From Liolophura sinensis (lineage: Eukaryota > Mollusca > Polyplacophora > Chitonida > Chitonidae): 64,000 nucleotides of DNA. The notes beneath the pieces are model-generated. The model had not been told where the DNA came from. It did no database searches and saw nothing but the letters and a program-made list of their open reading frames with translations. This document shows, piece after piece, positions 1-11,912 of the stretch. The stretch lies in the NCBI RefSeq assembly GCF_032854445.1, contig NC_088301.1, positions 19,773,808-19,837,807 of the forward strand, written 5' to 3'. Position numbers and translations under genes: made by a program. How positions within the stretch are numbered: position 1 is the stretch's first letter; each line of letters begins with the position of its first letter.

Positions 1-1030
1 ATTCTGTCTTCATCCTGCTCATGCAGAGCATCTATCATCAATGCCAGATGCAATGGCATCTCGTATAACTACAGATCAGCCTCATGTCTCATGGATATTG
101 TACATGCATATCGAGCAGGGGCCAGCGGGAAATGTCATTTCATCAAAGGTCATTCAAGGATAGCATTAAATGTCACATTCAGGGGCTGAATAAACATTAA
201 AATTGTCTAGCCATTACTGGTAATTAATTAAATATATCATCAACTTTTACCTTGTTCATCTAATAAATTTGAACCATACAAAAATTATTTCAAGTGATTA
301 GGGCATTAATATTTAATGCCATAGGAGTACGAAGGAAACTGTTTTAATACATGTACTTCCAGAATTGCCAAATTAACTCGAATCATTCAGGTTAGTTCCT
401 TTCGATCAATCCTGGTAGATGAGAATACATACAATTAGCTTACATCATATGGCAATATCATTTATAACGCTTAAACACAAACATGTCATGCCACATAACA
501 GGCATTTTCTGTTATAATATGTTTGGTGTATATACTGCATATAGGCTCAGCACTTTTTCAATTCATCCCCACCACATTTAGGTCAAAAAGGTACCGTAAT
601 AAATGAAAACAGTGTGACATAAATGAAAATCCTGAATTTCAATAAATTTAAGCTTCTATGAGAAGCTTACCTAGCATGCAGATATCCCATAATGTTAGTA
701 TGACCTGACATACTGGAGATGACGCTCACGTAGCTGATTGAAGTCAGGTCACGCTCTCACTCCCAGCCCACAACCTATCAACTCATCCACGGTAAAAGTC
801 AGTGTCAGTCAGACACCACATTTAAAAAGATAAAATCGTGTACTATACGCTTTTACACATCATCCGCAAACCTTGTCCCAGAAATGTTATGTGGATCAAA
901 ATGCTGCAAAATGAAGATCTTACAAATTTTCATAATTCCATTTAAATGGTCTTCCACAAAGGTCTCAGAATATGAAAAGAAAATTAAGCTAGCAGAATGC
1001 ATATATACTGTTTTTGTCTTAAAGCCTATT
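1..1030. other. No gene seen; AT-rich non-coding
   Basis: No open frame, splice-site pair or repeat that I can support. The sequence is AT-rich with short low-complexity runs, as expected for intron or intergenic DNA. Confidence 0.5.
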
Positions 1031-1040
1031 GGCCTGTGAG

Positions 1041-1250
1041 CCTATTATAGGCATGTATATGAGGCATCAATTGTAAAGGCCTATAATGAGCCTATTATAG
1101 GCCTACATCTGAGGCATCAATTGTAAAGGCCTATAATGAGCCTATTATAGACCTATACCTGAGGCACCAATTGTATAGGCCTAGAATGAGTCTATAACAG
1201 GCCTACACCTATTATATCAATTGTACACGGCATCAATTGTATAGGCCCTC
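1041..1250. repeat. 50-bp tandem repeat, about 4 copies
   Basis: The word CCTATTATAG recurs at 1041, 1091 and 1141, with a diverged copy at 1191, giving an exact 50-bp period. Each unit also carries GAGGCATCAATTGTAAAGG. The AGGCCTATAATGAGCCTATTATAGGCCT-type core is partly self-complementary. The last copy is degenerate. Confidence 0.85.
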
Positions 1251-1554
1251 TGAGAAGCTGTATGATCAGTTTGGAAAAGTAAAACAACTTCCATTTGTGG
1301 ACTCAACTACGAAGTTTGTATCTACAATTTGTCACTTTTTTTTAAAACTTCAGATGCAAATGCAGCCTCTTTCTATCATGTCAGTGGATCTTTTACTCTG
1401 CTCTGGATAATCAAACACAGTATTACAGGCAATGCAGACACGTGCAATAAAACTTGCTCTGCTTGACTGCTTTTCCAAGCTGTACTTGGAATATTTAAAT
1501 TTCACCTATTCTACATATACCTTTGCATACAATGGACATCTCTCGAGTGGAAAA

Positions 1555-1950
1555 AAAGCAACAGCACATGTAATGACATTGCCACACCTGTACAGGTAAA
1601 CACTGAGCCTTCTGATATAAAGCTACAAAACCTGTATGAATACTGTCACACCTGTACAGGTAAACACTGAGCCTTCTGAGAAAAAGTTACAGCACCTGTA
1701 TGGACATTGGCACACCTGTACAGGTAAACACTGAACCTTCTGACATAAAGCTACAGCACCTGTATGGAAATAGTCGCACCTATACAGGTAAACATTGAAC
1801 CTTCTGACATAAAGCTTACAACACCTGTATTGACACTGGCACACCTGTGCAGGCAAAACACTGACCCTTCAGACATACTATAACACCCATACAGACACAG
1901 TCAGATCTGTACAGGTAAACACTGAACCTTCTGACTTGAAGTCACAACTG
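1555..1950. repeat. 64-bp tandem repeat with palindromic core, about 6 copies
   Basis: CACCTGTACAGGTAAACACTG recurs with its CCTG at 1587, 1651, 1715, 1779 (as CCTA), 1844 and about 1906, so the period is 64-65 bp. Each unit contains the palindrome ACCTGTACAGGT and the phrase CCTTCTGACATAAAGCTACA. A minus-strand open frame through the array is only the repeat being translated. Confidence 0.9.
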
Positions 1951-1959
1951 CACCTAGGG

Positions 1960-2820
1960 AAAGGGTATTCCCAACATCTACCCATCACTCAAGTCACAGA
2001 CCACTTCTTCATTGCAGCATTAATTTGAGGCAATTCACCATCAAGTTTCCCTTTACATGCTGAATAAGAATTAAAATGATTGAAAACCCCACCATGTGCG
2101 AGTCACATACATCTCTTTCAAACGTGAAACATTTCCACTATATCTATACATGCTGCATCTTATCATCATGGGCAAAATTGCTGTAGCGTGCCAAACTGCC
2201 ACACGTGTGAGTGTTCCATTACCTGAACCTACCAAAATGTGGACAGCAAATGGCCCATGCCCCATTAACTTGTGAGTTCCACACTCGTCTGTGTGAACCT
2301 CTTGCGAAGGCTGGCAGAACCTATCAACATGCCTTCACATCGGGGTATGTCATCTACACACTGATGAGATCTGCAGACATGCACATCTACCATTAGTTAA
2401 GATTATGAAGCCGAATACACTTTATGGACACGGAAATGAAAAAGGTAAAGTCCAAATGAAAAATCATGAGATAACTATCCCTAATATTTTGATCATTAAC
2501 ATGATTACAATGCATTTAATTATACATACTGTAGCTGCATCATACGAAACTTCCAGTGTTAATATTGGTGCTAGCTATCAACTACCCTATTTCTTCTAAT
2601 TTTTGGGACACTTGGTCTGTTCATTTTAGCCATTATATATGTAATTGTAGCAGAAATATTTAGTTCCTTTTTCCCAACATGGTTAGACCATCTTACAAAC
2701 AACACAAGCTTGAAACCTGACCCTAAAATGTTGTATCTAAAAGATGTTATACATTTATACAAATTTAGAAATTATTATTGCATCAACATTTAACAGCTTA
2801 TATGTGTATGTGATTGGGTC
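1960..2820. other. No gene seen
   Basis: Short open frames occur on both strands, but none has a recognisable domain, start context or splice structure. No repeat was recognised. Confidence 0.4.
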
Positions 2821-2823
2821 ATT

Positions 2824-2945
2824 TATTTGATGGGTGTTTTAAGCCGTCTCAAGAATGTTTCACTTATGCAACGGTGGGCATTATGATGATAGGAAACCGG
2901 GCAGAACCCGGGGGAAACCCACGACAATCCACAGGTTGCTGGTGG
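2824..2945 (-). mobile_element. SINE family A fragment
   Basis: This matches the tail and core of family A (GTGTTTTAAGCCGT, CAAGAATGTTTCACTTAT, GGAAACCGGGCAGAACCCGG, CCACAGGTTGCTGG). The tRNA-related head is missing. Orientation is inferred from the fuller copies at 35.9, 41.1 and 44.75 kb. Confidence 0.75.
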
Positions 2946-3098
2946 ATATGTGCATGTATCAAAGCAGTCAAATACCATTGATTAAAATAATTGTACATTT
3001 TATTACAGAGACATTTATCTAGTGACCTTTAATGGAGTTCTCAGACAGGAACATTAATAGATTTTATACATTTGGCAATTTGCCAAGGAAATAAATAG
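2946..3098. repeat. Dispersed repeat, copy 1 (pairs with 4464-4608)
   Basis: The segment starting CATGTATCAAAGCAGTCAAATAC and running through CTAGTGACC, GGAGTTCTCAGA and ATACATTTGGCA aligns collinearly with 4464-4608. The two are clearly related but diverged. Its class is unknown; it may be part of an old mobile element. Confidence 0.6.
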
Positions 3099-3526
3099 AA
3101 AACCATCATCTTGAAGAGCTGGATTGTAATGGTTGATGCAAAATACCAGTTTCTTAAGGAGAATGTTTTTCAGAATTTCAGACAAACAAACGGACATGAA
3201 TTGGAAGAAAACAAAGGAATTGAGTCTTAAACAGCAGAATGGAATTAGAAAGTGATTGATGAAAAAAAGAAAAAACAATTATCTTTAACAGGCTAGGCAC
3301 ACAGACAGCCTGGAGTCTATTGTCTGTATTAAGATTTCCAACAAGAACAACTTGCAACGGAAATTGGAAGCGGTTTAACCATAAATATCAATAAATTGGG
3401 TTATAACGAAGGGCAGGTTCTTATATCATCGGGCAAAATGGACAGTTTTGTTCAGAATGGGCATAAGAAATGGCTTTAGGCACTCAGCCATATAGCACTT
3501 TCATCTGTTCATTACAGGCTTATTGC

Positions 3527-3565
3527 AAAAAAAAAAAAACAAAAAAAAAAAACAAACAAAAAACA
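3527..3565. repeat. A-rich simple repeat
   Basis: Runs of A interrupted by single C (A13-C-A12-C-AAAC) form a low-complexity tract. It could be an old poly-A tail, but no SINE or LINE body joins it directly. Confidence 0.8.
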
Positions 3566-3594
3566 AAACAAGACATCTGCTTTAAGTCCTATGT

Positions 3595-3772
3595 AATGAA
3601 GAGAAACCCATGACCATTTGTGGAGAAATCCATGATTATCCACAGGTTGCTGGCAGACCTTCCCACGTACAACTGGAGAGGATATCTTAAACTCACAGTG
3701 ACCACACTAGTGAGAGGCTAATCACTGCGCTGCGCTGGCACTCTAATACCACTTGGCCAGGGTTACCCCCAT
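3595..3772 (-). mobile_element. Diverged tRNA-derived SINE (family A-like)
   Basis: It contains a decayed family-A core (CCACAGGTTGCTGGCAGACC, TTCCCACGTAC) followed by the region that is tRNA-like on the minus strand (GGCCAAGTGGTATTAGAGTG as A-box region, CACTGTGAGTTT as decayed B-box region). It is much more diverged than the copies at 41.1 and 44.75 kb. Confidence 0.65.
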
Positions 3773-3845
3773 CAAGTAAAATTATTACCAATATTACCCA
3801 TCAGTACAGGTAGCATAAACATTCCACAAACATTACCAATACAAT

Positions 3846-3922
3846 CAACCAGTAACAGTATCAACCAGTAACAGTATCAACCAGTAACAGTATCAACCAG
3901 TAACAGTATCAACCAGTAACAT
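3846..3922. repeat. 16-bp tandem repeat, about 5 copies
   Basis: The unit CAACCAGTAACAGTAT repeats almost perfectly about five times. Confidence 0.9.
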
Positions 3923-3924
3923 TT

Positions 3925-4463
3925 AACACCTACAGTATTACATACAGTAACATTACTGGCGATGGATCCTGCATAAACATAACTACATTATACATTATCA
4001 CAACAAGTGTTGAAATTAAACACTACAAATGAAAAATAATGTTAAAATGGACTGTGTTGGCAATGTTTAATAGTAATGTACTTAACAATATCTGAGTTAC
4101 TTGTTTATAGGTGCTGTCACCTGATATTAATGATTACAAGTTGGTATTAACTTGATTAAATTTTCCTCTTCAATAAACATGACAACTGCTCGTAGGACCT
4201 ATGTACATTTAGAGCACCGTGCAAAAATATATTTCTGATGAAGTCAATCTAGAGGCAAATGAATCATACTTTGCAGACGATGCAAAACAAAAAAAAGGGG
4301 AATCCCCTGTGTGAAATATGCAATACAACTGAATGAATTTCAGAGAAATAGGTCAGCAGACAACAAAGATGGCCGTGCCGTACGTCACACAGGTTTGCAA
4401 ATCTAGAAATTACTACTACATGTTCATTTAACATCATAAATGTAGATGCATCTGGTGGCCACA
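3925..4463. other. No gene seen
   Basis: AT-rich sequence without recognisable genes or repeats. Confidence 0.4.
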
Positions 4464-4608
4464 TGTATCAAAGCATGCAGTCAAATACTACGAATTAAAA
4501 CGATAGTATGTTTTATTATAGTGAAGGCACAATTGATCTAGTGACCACAAATGGAATTCTCAGAAAGAAACTATATACATCTGGCAGTTTCCCAGGGAAA
4601 TGAAATTA
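4464..4608. repeat. Dispersed repeat, copy 2 (pairs with 2946-3098)
   Basis: Collinear with copy 1: TGTATCAAAGCA, AGTCAAATAC, GATCTAGTGACC, TGGAATTCTCAGA and ATACATCTGGCAG occur in the same order. A 103-residue plus-strand frame (4551-4862) starts inside it. I see no domain in that protein and do not call it a gene. Confidence 0.6.
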
Positions 4609-4609
4609 T

Positions 4610-7600
4610 ACAATTTTTGCATCTTAGAATTATGTGTAAATACAAACGCAAAGATAAACCTGGGCACAAAGAAATTCAGGCTCCACATTATCCACCTCAT
4701 GATAGAACCTCAATATTTCTTAACTTGAACAACGTACATGATAAACTTGAGGTAATTTTGGCAGAGATGCTCGTCATTCTGCGGATCTCTGGAGACATAA
4801 TCCTAAATCCTTCAGAGGAAATCAAGGTGGATATTGTAGAGAAGATAGAGCATAAGCCCTGACATACAACGTACAGCCCAGACAGATGGATGACACACAA
4901 TAACGAAGATTTGGCAGATAAAATGTACTATGTGCCATACAAGAAATGGGCGACCCACGATTTACCCATACATGGTGGAACATTGATGATTTTAAGTGGA
5001 CCTGACAAACCTCCCTACAGGAAACCAACGTCCAGACAAAAAGGCAATAAGGAAAAGCTGACTGTCATACGTATGTATATATACATACACATTATGGTAA
5101 GGAATTCAGACTCTACAGCCTAGGGTTGGTGAACACAAGGGTACTAGTAACTATACATATATGTGCAATATATAGCAACATTTTTATTATTAATGATTAG
5201 AAAATTGTTGATTTAATATCCATCTTCAGCCCACTCACCACTGAAAAATGCCTCACTGTTTAACATATAAAAACGAGTAATTTGCACATTTTTGTATTTT
5301 TACTTACTTTTTTGGGGGGAGTGGGGGGAGGGGGAATAAAAAGTTATGGAAAAACAATTACACATGATCCCATTATATCAGATCTATACTGTTCCTATTT
5401 TGTAAACAGCCAAATAGACTAAAATTAGGTTATTATGTCCTACAAACCATCTGTAATTTACTCCACTAATTGTTGATCATACAAAAAAAAAAATGACACT
5501 ACTACAATGTAAACACAATTAAAACCAGAACATCTAGATGAAAAGGTTAATTGATATGAGGCACATTAGGCTTAGAATCTGTCCTAACTAAACTATCCTC
5601 TTGGCACCAGATCCCTGCATCTGTAAATGCTCTTAATGTATACACCTTCAAGCACTACATTTGATTGCCATGCCCAGGTAAACTATTTGACTGAAAATAT
5701 TTCAGTAAATGTATGTAGGGTTCTTTTTTACTGTAATACTCGCTTAAAATGCCTATAAATAAAAATGCCCCACTGAGTTGAGGTGAATTTGGCATAATTA
5801 CATCATGACAAAACACCTCAACAACATCTTACCTATCAGTAACCCATAAAAACAAGAGTAAATTTATAAAGCCAACTGGAGGAGCAAAAACAAAGAAGTC
5901 CTATCACCAGTGATGTAAAATTCTTATCTTTACACATGTATAACCATTCTGACAAAACATCCACGTATCAATTTCTATGAGAAATCTATGGCCAATAATA
6001 AGGGCACATGCCAAATTCAGACGAAACTTTGTCAATCATCATCAATAGGTACATTTCAGATTTTACATTCAATCTGGCTAGTCTAACCAAATTCCAATAT
6101 GGCTATCGTCTTGTATCTTCACAAATCCAATTTCCGTTACGGCATCCTCAACATAAGCATATCACTTCCTAGATTATAACTGATGGCCATGACATTTTTC
6201 AAAGGGAGTTCCGAGTGTTTATTTCTCATGGTAGTTAGATCAAAAGCAATTTTTTTTTCCTAATTTGCTATTCGCTTGGTTTGGCAACTGTATCTTTCGT
6301 TGAAGTCTATTCTGGCTTGGTTTCCTAGGTATATATTAATAATTAAATTTGAATGCGAAAACAGATTCATCAATATTAATTTGGTCGTGATTCGCTGGCC
6401 TTTGATGCTGATCAACATGCACATCAGTCTGAGCACAGGCGTACAATGTAGATGGCTTTTACTAATGACACTGACTGCAGGGGACACGATTATGCAGACA
6501 TGTAACCCAGTCTGGGTAATCAGTTTACCTGAGTGTCCATGCCCCATCACCTGTCAGGACACGATATTCATCAACTCAGGTAACACAATATGTGCCTGAA
6601 GTTAACACCATCCATACCAGCTAACATCATGGCTCTACCTGTGAAAATCTGTGGTCATCTATAACCATTCAATATTGTGTGTTACGATAAATATCACTCG
6701 CATCTTAATGCCCAGAATCACGAGCCAGTTATTCTGAAAATTAATAGACGAATGATATCCACTGCAACACAGGGACTGAATTTAGAATAACATTTTACAC
6801 ACACCACACAAAAGTTTCACTTTTTAAGTCCTTGGAACAACGTCAGATAATTTGGAAACAAGTTTCGGCTGTTTTTTTTGAAGACTCATGAATATGTACT
6901 AATTACCATTTGAGAACAACACATATACAAGTACACTAATGTAGCTAGTCAACACTTGGTTAACAAACAAGTTTCACTAGTTGATTATGACAGCAACAGC
7001 TAACTGCCTGTCAGTTTCGAAGGGGTTGTACCTGTGAGGAAGACATATTCTATTACTAGACCACACTTTCTTAACCTTTTATTTAACTGACAGAATCAAT
7101 TTGTTTTCAATGTAGGGTACAAAAATTGAAAACTGAAAAATCATCTAACTTGTTGAAAGGTATCAGCAACTGTTCCTAATATAGACAGGTGACTGGAGAC
7201 CGTTGAAAAACAGGAAAATCATAAAAAAAATATTAAGGTCAGACACTATAAAATTATGGATTTTCAATGTTATTTTCATTTCATTTTTGGATTAGCTAGA
7301 GCCAGCATGCCTGTAAAACACTAATAAAACTGAAATGCATTCTAACGAAGACACATGCCTCACACATACACAACTCATGCTGCATAAAAGTAAAACGGTA
7401 CTTCAGATAAAAAATACAAAATACGAATCAAAGAAAAAATTCTACACAATGTGATCTATACACAGCCTGGCTGTAAAACTTGATACATGTATAGCTAGAA
7501 AAACTGAAGGGGTAAAAAATGGCCTCAAGGGGTAAGGATCAACTGGGAGGTGGGGGGGGGATTGGTCAATAGGGGTGAAAAAGGCCTCTAGAGGTAAAAA

Positions 7601-8250
7601 GCCGTCAAGTTAAGGCCTCACAAACAGGCCATACATGTGTCTTAATATGTATCCCATTGTTACTTTCCTATCATGTTTTGGCCAGCAACTTTGATCTTCT
7701 CTTCAGATCAATAAATGCTTGTTAACAAAATTGGCTAGTCATTTGCGCTTAAACGCATTAGATGCCAAGTCAGCACTTTGCAACAACGTAACACTCCTGC
7801 CAATGTATTATCAGACCAATCGAACAGGCTTAGAATAAACATGCCTGACAAAAGTGTCAGAAAACAACGACTGTGTGTGGATATTCCAATACCTTGTATC
7901 AGAATCAGGTATGTATAACAACATCTGTGGAGCTGATCCTGTCAATTAAGACTCTCGTTCCAGGCACTCATGAAATCAGACAAGAAAACCTGATTTGATG
8001 TATAAAAAAATCAACTGTCATACTCATGCTAGACTGGAAAGTAATTGCACGTCACATGCAATCCCATACATCACAGGCAAATTCTTTACACCATCTTGCA
8101 TAAATATATTAAAGGAAATTAAGATATGGATTTTTTCCTATCGTGTGTTCAATATTTACATAAACATTATTTGTATAGCTTTAATGTCATACACCATGCA
8201 TCCTACTGTGATACGCAACTCTGCTGTATGTTATAGAGCAATCCATCAGA
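4610..8250. other. No gene seen; 3.6 kb of AT-rich DNA
   Basis: No exon could be supported. Visible details are a G-rich run near 5312-5335, an A-run near 5484, a G-run near 7550, and short open frames (for example 6276-6599 and 7995-8375) without recognisable domains. The end of the 7995-8375 frame runs into the 65-bp array. The stretch is consistent with intron. Confidence 0.4.
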
Positions 8251-8251
8251 A

Positions 8252-9382
8252 AGATGACAGATATGAAAACATACCATCAGTGTTGCATGCCAATAAAATA
8301 CAGGCATTAACAGCAAAGATGGTACATATGAAAACATACCATCAGTGTTGCATCCCAATAAAATACAGGCATTAACAGCAAAGATGGTACATATGAAAAC
8401 ATACCATCAGTGTTGCATTCCAATAAAATACAGGCATTAACAGCAAAGATGGTACATATGAAAACATACCATCAGTGCTGCATCCCAATAAAATACAGGC
8501 ATTAACAGCAAAGATGGTACATATGAAAACATAACAGTGTTGCATCCCAATAAAATACAGGCATTAACAGCAGAGATGGTACATATGAAAACATAACATC
8601 AGTGTTACATCCCAATAAAATACAGAAAATAACAGCTAAGATGAATATATGAAAACATACCCTCAGTGTTACGTCCCAAAAAATACAGACGCTAACAGCA
8701 AGGATGGTACATATGAAAACATACCACCGGTGTTACATCCCAATACTATATAGATGCTGACAGCAAAGATGGTAAATATGAAAACATACCATCAGTGTTA
8801 CATCCCAATACTATATAGATGCTGACAGCAAAGATGGTAAATATGAAAACATACCATCAGTGTTACATCCCAATACTATATAGATGCTGACAGCAAAGAT
8901 GGTGAATATGAAAACATACCATCTGTGTTACATCCCAATACTATATAGATGCTGACAGCAAAGATGGTAAATATGAAAACATACCATCAGTGTTACATCC
9001 CAATACTATACAGATGCTGACAGCAAAGATGGTAAATATGAAAACATACCATCTGTGTTACATCCCAATACTATACAGATGCTGACAGCAAAGACGGTAC
9101 ATACGAAAACATACCATCAGTGTTACATCCCAATACTATATAGATGCTGACAGCAAAGATGGTAAATATGAAAACATACCATCAGTGTTACATCCCAATA
9201 CTATATAGATGCTGACAGCAAAGATGGTAAATATGAAAACATACCATCTGTGTTACATCCCAATACTATACAGATGCTGACAGCAAAGACGGTACATACG
9301 AAAACATACCATCAGTGTTACATCCCAATACTATACCAATGCTGACAGCAAAGATGGTAAATATGAAAACATACCATCAAAC
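8252..9382. repeat. 65-bp minisatellite, about 17 copies
   Basis: The unit is 65 bp, with landmarks ATATGAAAACATACCATC, GTGTTACATCCCAATA and CAGCAAAGATGGT. The left part (to about 8640) uses a GCATTAACAG / AATAAAATACAGG subtype. The right part uses a GATGCTGACAG / ATACTATATAGATG subtype. A marker variant (ACGGTACATACG) appears at 9094 and 9289, exactly three units apart. Confidence 0.95.
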
Positions 9383-9389
9383 ATTCATC

Positions 9390-9855
9390 CATACCAAATC
9401 AAATTCATGTCCAGTCTAATGACCAAATATGCCAAATATTTCTTTCTGATAATACTAAAACAAACATTCATCCAGTATATATGTTTATAAGCCAATTCAG
9501 CCATTTGATATTTCTAAGGGTGAGAGGAAATCAGTCTGTTTTAGGCAACATCTGTATTCCATATAAAAACAGAGTGGTAATCATTGGATGGTCAGGGGTG
9601 GATGGTCAGGGATTAATTTGGCTGGAATTAACTCTAGTAAAATGAAAAGCAATTTAAGCAATTTACATATGCAGAGAGACTATTAACCTTTATCTGACCT
9701 TCAATTATTTCAATGTAAAAGTCTTAATAGTGGTTCAGACTTATATACCAGAATAACATGCCGTGCACTCTTAACACTGTAGTTTTGTGCAACTGCTGGT
9801 CAAATTTACTGTATCTAATTCAAATGCCACATTTTATAAATGTCATAGAGAGTGA
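9390..9855. other. No gene seen; intron side of the exon candidate at 9863
   Basis: If 9863-9948 is an exon, this is the start of the following intron on the minus strand. A short direct duplication (GGATGGTCAGGG) lies at about 9595-9612. Nothing else was recognised. Confidence 0.4.
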
Positions 9856-9862
9856 CACCTAC

Positions 9863-9948
9863 CGCACATTGGCCAGAGTGTGTCGTCTGTTTCTCATCAT
9901 TCTCTGGAGTCGAAGATCCTGAAGGCTTCCGATTTCGCCTTGCATCAT
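9863..9948 (-). CDS. Candidate 5' coding exon (alternative N-terminus), gene unknown
   Basis: On the minus strand this begins with two consecutive ATG codons (9948 and 9945) and encodes 28 residues plus two bases (CG). It ends exactly at a donor of the form GTGCG|GTAGGT. The peptide is basic and starts MMQGEIGSLQDLRLQ; it ends in an Arg-rich stretch with RNRRHTLANV and a split Arg codon. RRHT fits a basophilic-kinase (PKA-type) site. The phase and CG overhang are the same as in the exon candidate at 37976-38106, which suggests two alternative first exons of one minus-strand gene continuing past position 1. Alternating starts that end in RRx[S/T] before a shared exon are known from long forms of PDE4 phosphodiesterases, but this likeness is weak and I assign no name. 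The upstream frame is open to a TGA near 10027, so an internal-exon reading is also possible. The ATG context is poor. Confidence 0.4.
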
Positions 9949-9949
9949 G

Positions 9950-11840
9950 AGATGGTGTCGCACACTTATGTAAAGCACAAAAGTATAGTCAGCAGAGTTG
10001 ATCGGGTGACAGGCTTGCAAAATAATTCAGTTCACGGTTCAGTCCACGGGCAAATCAAATGACAACACAATTAAATTGGCCACAATAAACGTCATGAGTT
10101 AATGGCAGTGCAGGCCGTCACAGGCAGGGGGAACTGCAGAGCGTAGTTGTCAGATGTTAAACACAGATCTGAGATTAATCTGTTGAATGGGTGAATTGAT
10201 GGTCTCGTGTTCAGTATTAGCCTGCCCGTTGATGGGCGATAGGCACAATGGACACCGGTCAGCAGAGCTGTTCTTCCTGTGTGGAAACAATCCAACTAAC
10301 AACTGACAACAAGGCCGAAGACAAACTCCAAAAGCAATCACTTCAAACTTCCAGTCAATTGCACACAGAGAGTTGAACACAGACTGTAACATGTACACAA
10401 ATCACGCAGGGACAAATTCCAATCCACCACACCAGGTGATTTCAGACGGTACCTCTGTAGTCGCCAATCAGTGCTAAGATAGCCACATCCAAACGGTCTT
10501 AAGGGGGTTGGGCTTTCATTGGTCTGGGGGACTATGCGATCTAATAGTTTGTATAGGGGGTCGATTGACCTGCCAGCTGATGAATAAGATGCGTAATCAA
10601 ATTGGATTCTCCTGATCTGTGGCTAATGACTCAAACCCCTTGGACAACGCAGACATGAGACTCGTACAAATAATTAACACACAGCAATGCCTACACACAT
10701 GCATGCGTGTTCACATCTGTCCTTGGTCAGGTATGAAGAGCGTCCAGGTTACTAAATACTTGTATATGAAAGCCCAGTGACTATACAACACCAGCATGCT
10801 TTAAAGAGGCACAGTTGTAACAACTGATATGTATGCACTGGTTTCCAATTGAGAAGCTGTATCGGTATATAGGAATTCCAGACAGCCTCCTAGCAGTAGA
10901 GTTGCTCTGCTCAGAGCACATGCAGTCCAAGGCTTCTCTTACAGGCTAAAGCTATCCAGTCTCCTCTGGCTGAAAATTCCTCTGGTTTTGTTTGTTCCTT
11001 GTTATAGCTTAATCAAAAGACATGCACATAAACTATGTATAATCACTGACGAGGAAAGGATCCGCTGATGGATACATCGAGGAGTAAAATGGTAACAAAG
11101 TTGGGTCTAGCTCGGTTCACCTGAAGAACTGCTGGCACACCTGAGGGTCTGAGTATCAGCCAGATGCAATCTCTCCTTAGCCAGCTGCTTAAACCGAACA
11201 CCTGCTGTCATTGAACTGTTTTCTCAGATCATGCAGACAGCTTCCATGTAGTTCTTCAATTACTGGTACCATACAACATAAGTCAAATGTAACATTGTTT
11301 TTCCCTCTGATAAAACGCGCCTTTTTTCAAATGCAAATTATTAGCACAAGACAGTTATATGTAGGATTTTATAAAGGAGATAAATAGAAGCTTAACTTTT
11401 TAGTAAAATCTGTGAAAACTTAGTAACCTATTCAGACCTTCACAAAAGTGTAAATACAAGGCTTTTGCTACCTCAATGGTCACCAAAACAATATCGAAAT
11501 TTTTTTTTCAGAACTTTCCAACCATGCATTCATCATGAACATCAATCTATATTTCTGGCAGAATTAAGGAACTAATGCTGACTTTGTGTCATGTTTCACA
11601 GGCCAGATGGTGATTGATAGTCCTCTTGACATCCAAGCTAAATGGTCAGTTCTCAATAAACTGACTGGCTAGGCTGTTTGCTCAGATCTCCTCAGACCTG
11701 CATGCTCTCTGACAGAGTCTATAATGTTTCCCCAAGACACTACGTCACAAAGGCATTAAGTCAGGGCTTTCCTTAGTTCCTCTAAGTGCCTTGTTAAATT
11801 TCCAACAGGCCACGCATTTACCAAGAGAGTATCAAGATGT
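9950..11840. other. Non-repetitive stretch upstream of the exon candidate
   Basis: No tandem or interspersed repeats were recognised across about 1.9 kb, which is unusual here. If 9863-9948 is a first exon, its promoter would lie in this stretch. A CCAATCAG box is at about 10465. I see no clear TATA box or initiator. Confidence 0.35.
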
Positions 11841-11846
11841 CAAGGA

Positions 11847-11912
11847 GCTAATCCGGATTAGCGTTAATCTGCCAATCAGCTTCTGCGGGAAGCGGCTAAT
11901 CTAGGATTAAGC
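11847..11912. promoter_or_regulatory. Paired TAATCC palindromes, candidate homeodomain sites
   Basis: GCTAATCCGGATTAGC (11847-11862) is a perfect 16-bp palindrome with two head-to-head TAATCC cores. A second, imperfect one (GGCTAATCTAGGATTAAGC, 11894-11912) follows 31 bp later. TAATCC is the core bound by K50 homeodomains of the Otx/Pitx/Goosecoid type. The surroundings are repeat-free. Function is inferred only. Confidence 0.35.

Noticed and set aside
4551-4862. 103-residue plus frame
   Set aside because: Starts inside a dispersed repeat copy; no domain and no partner exon.
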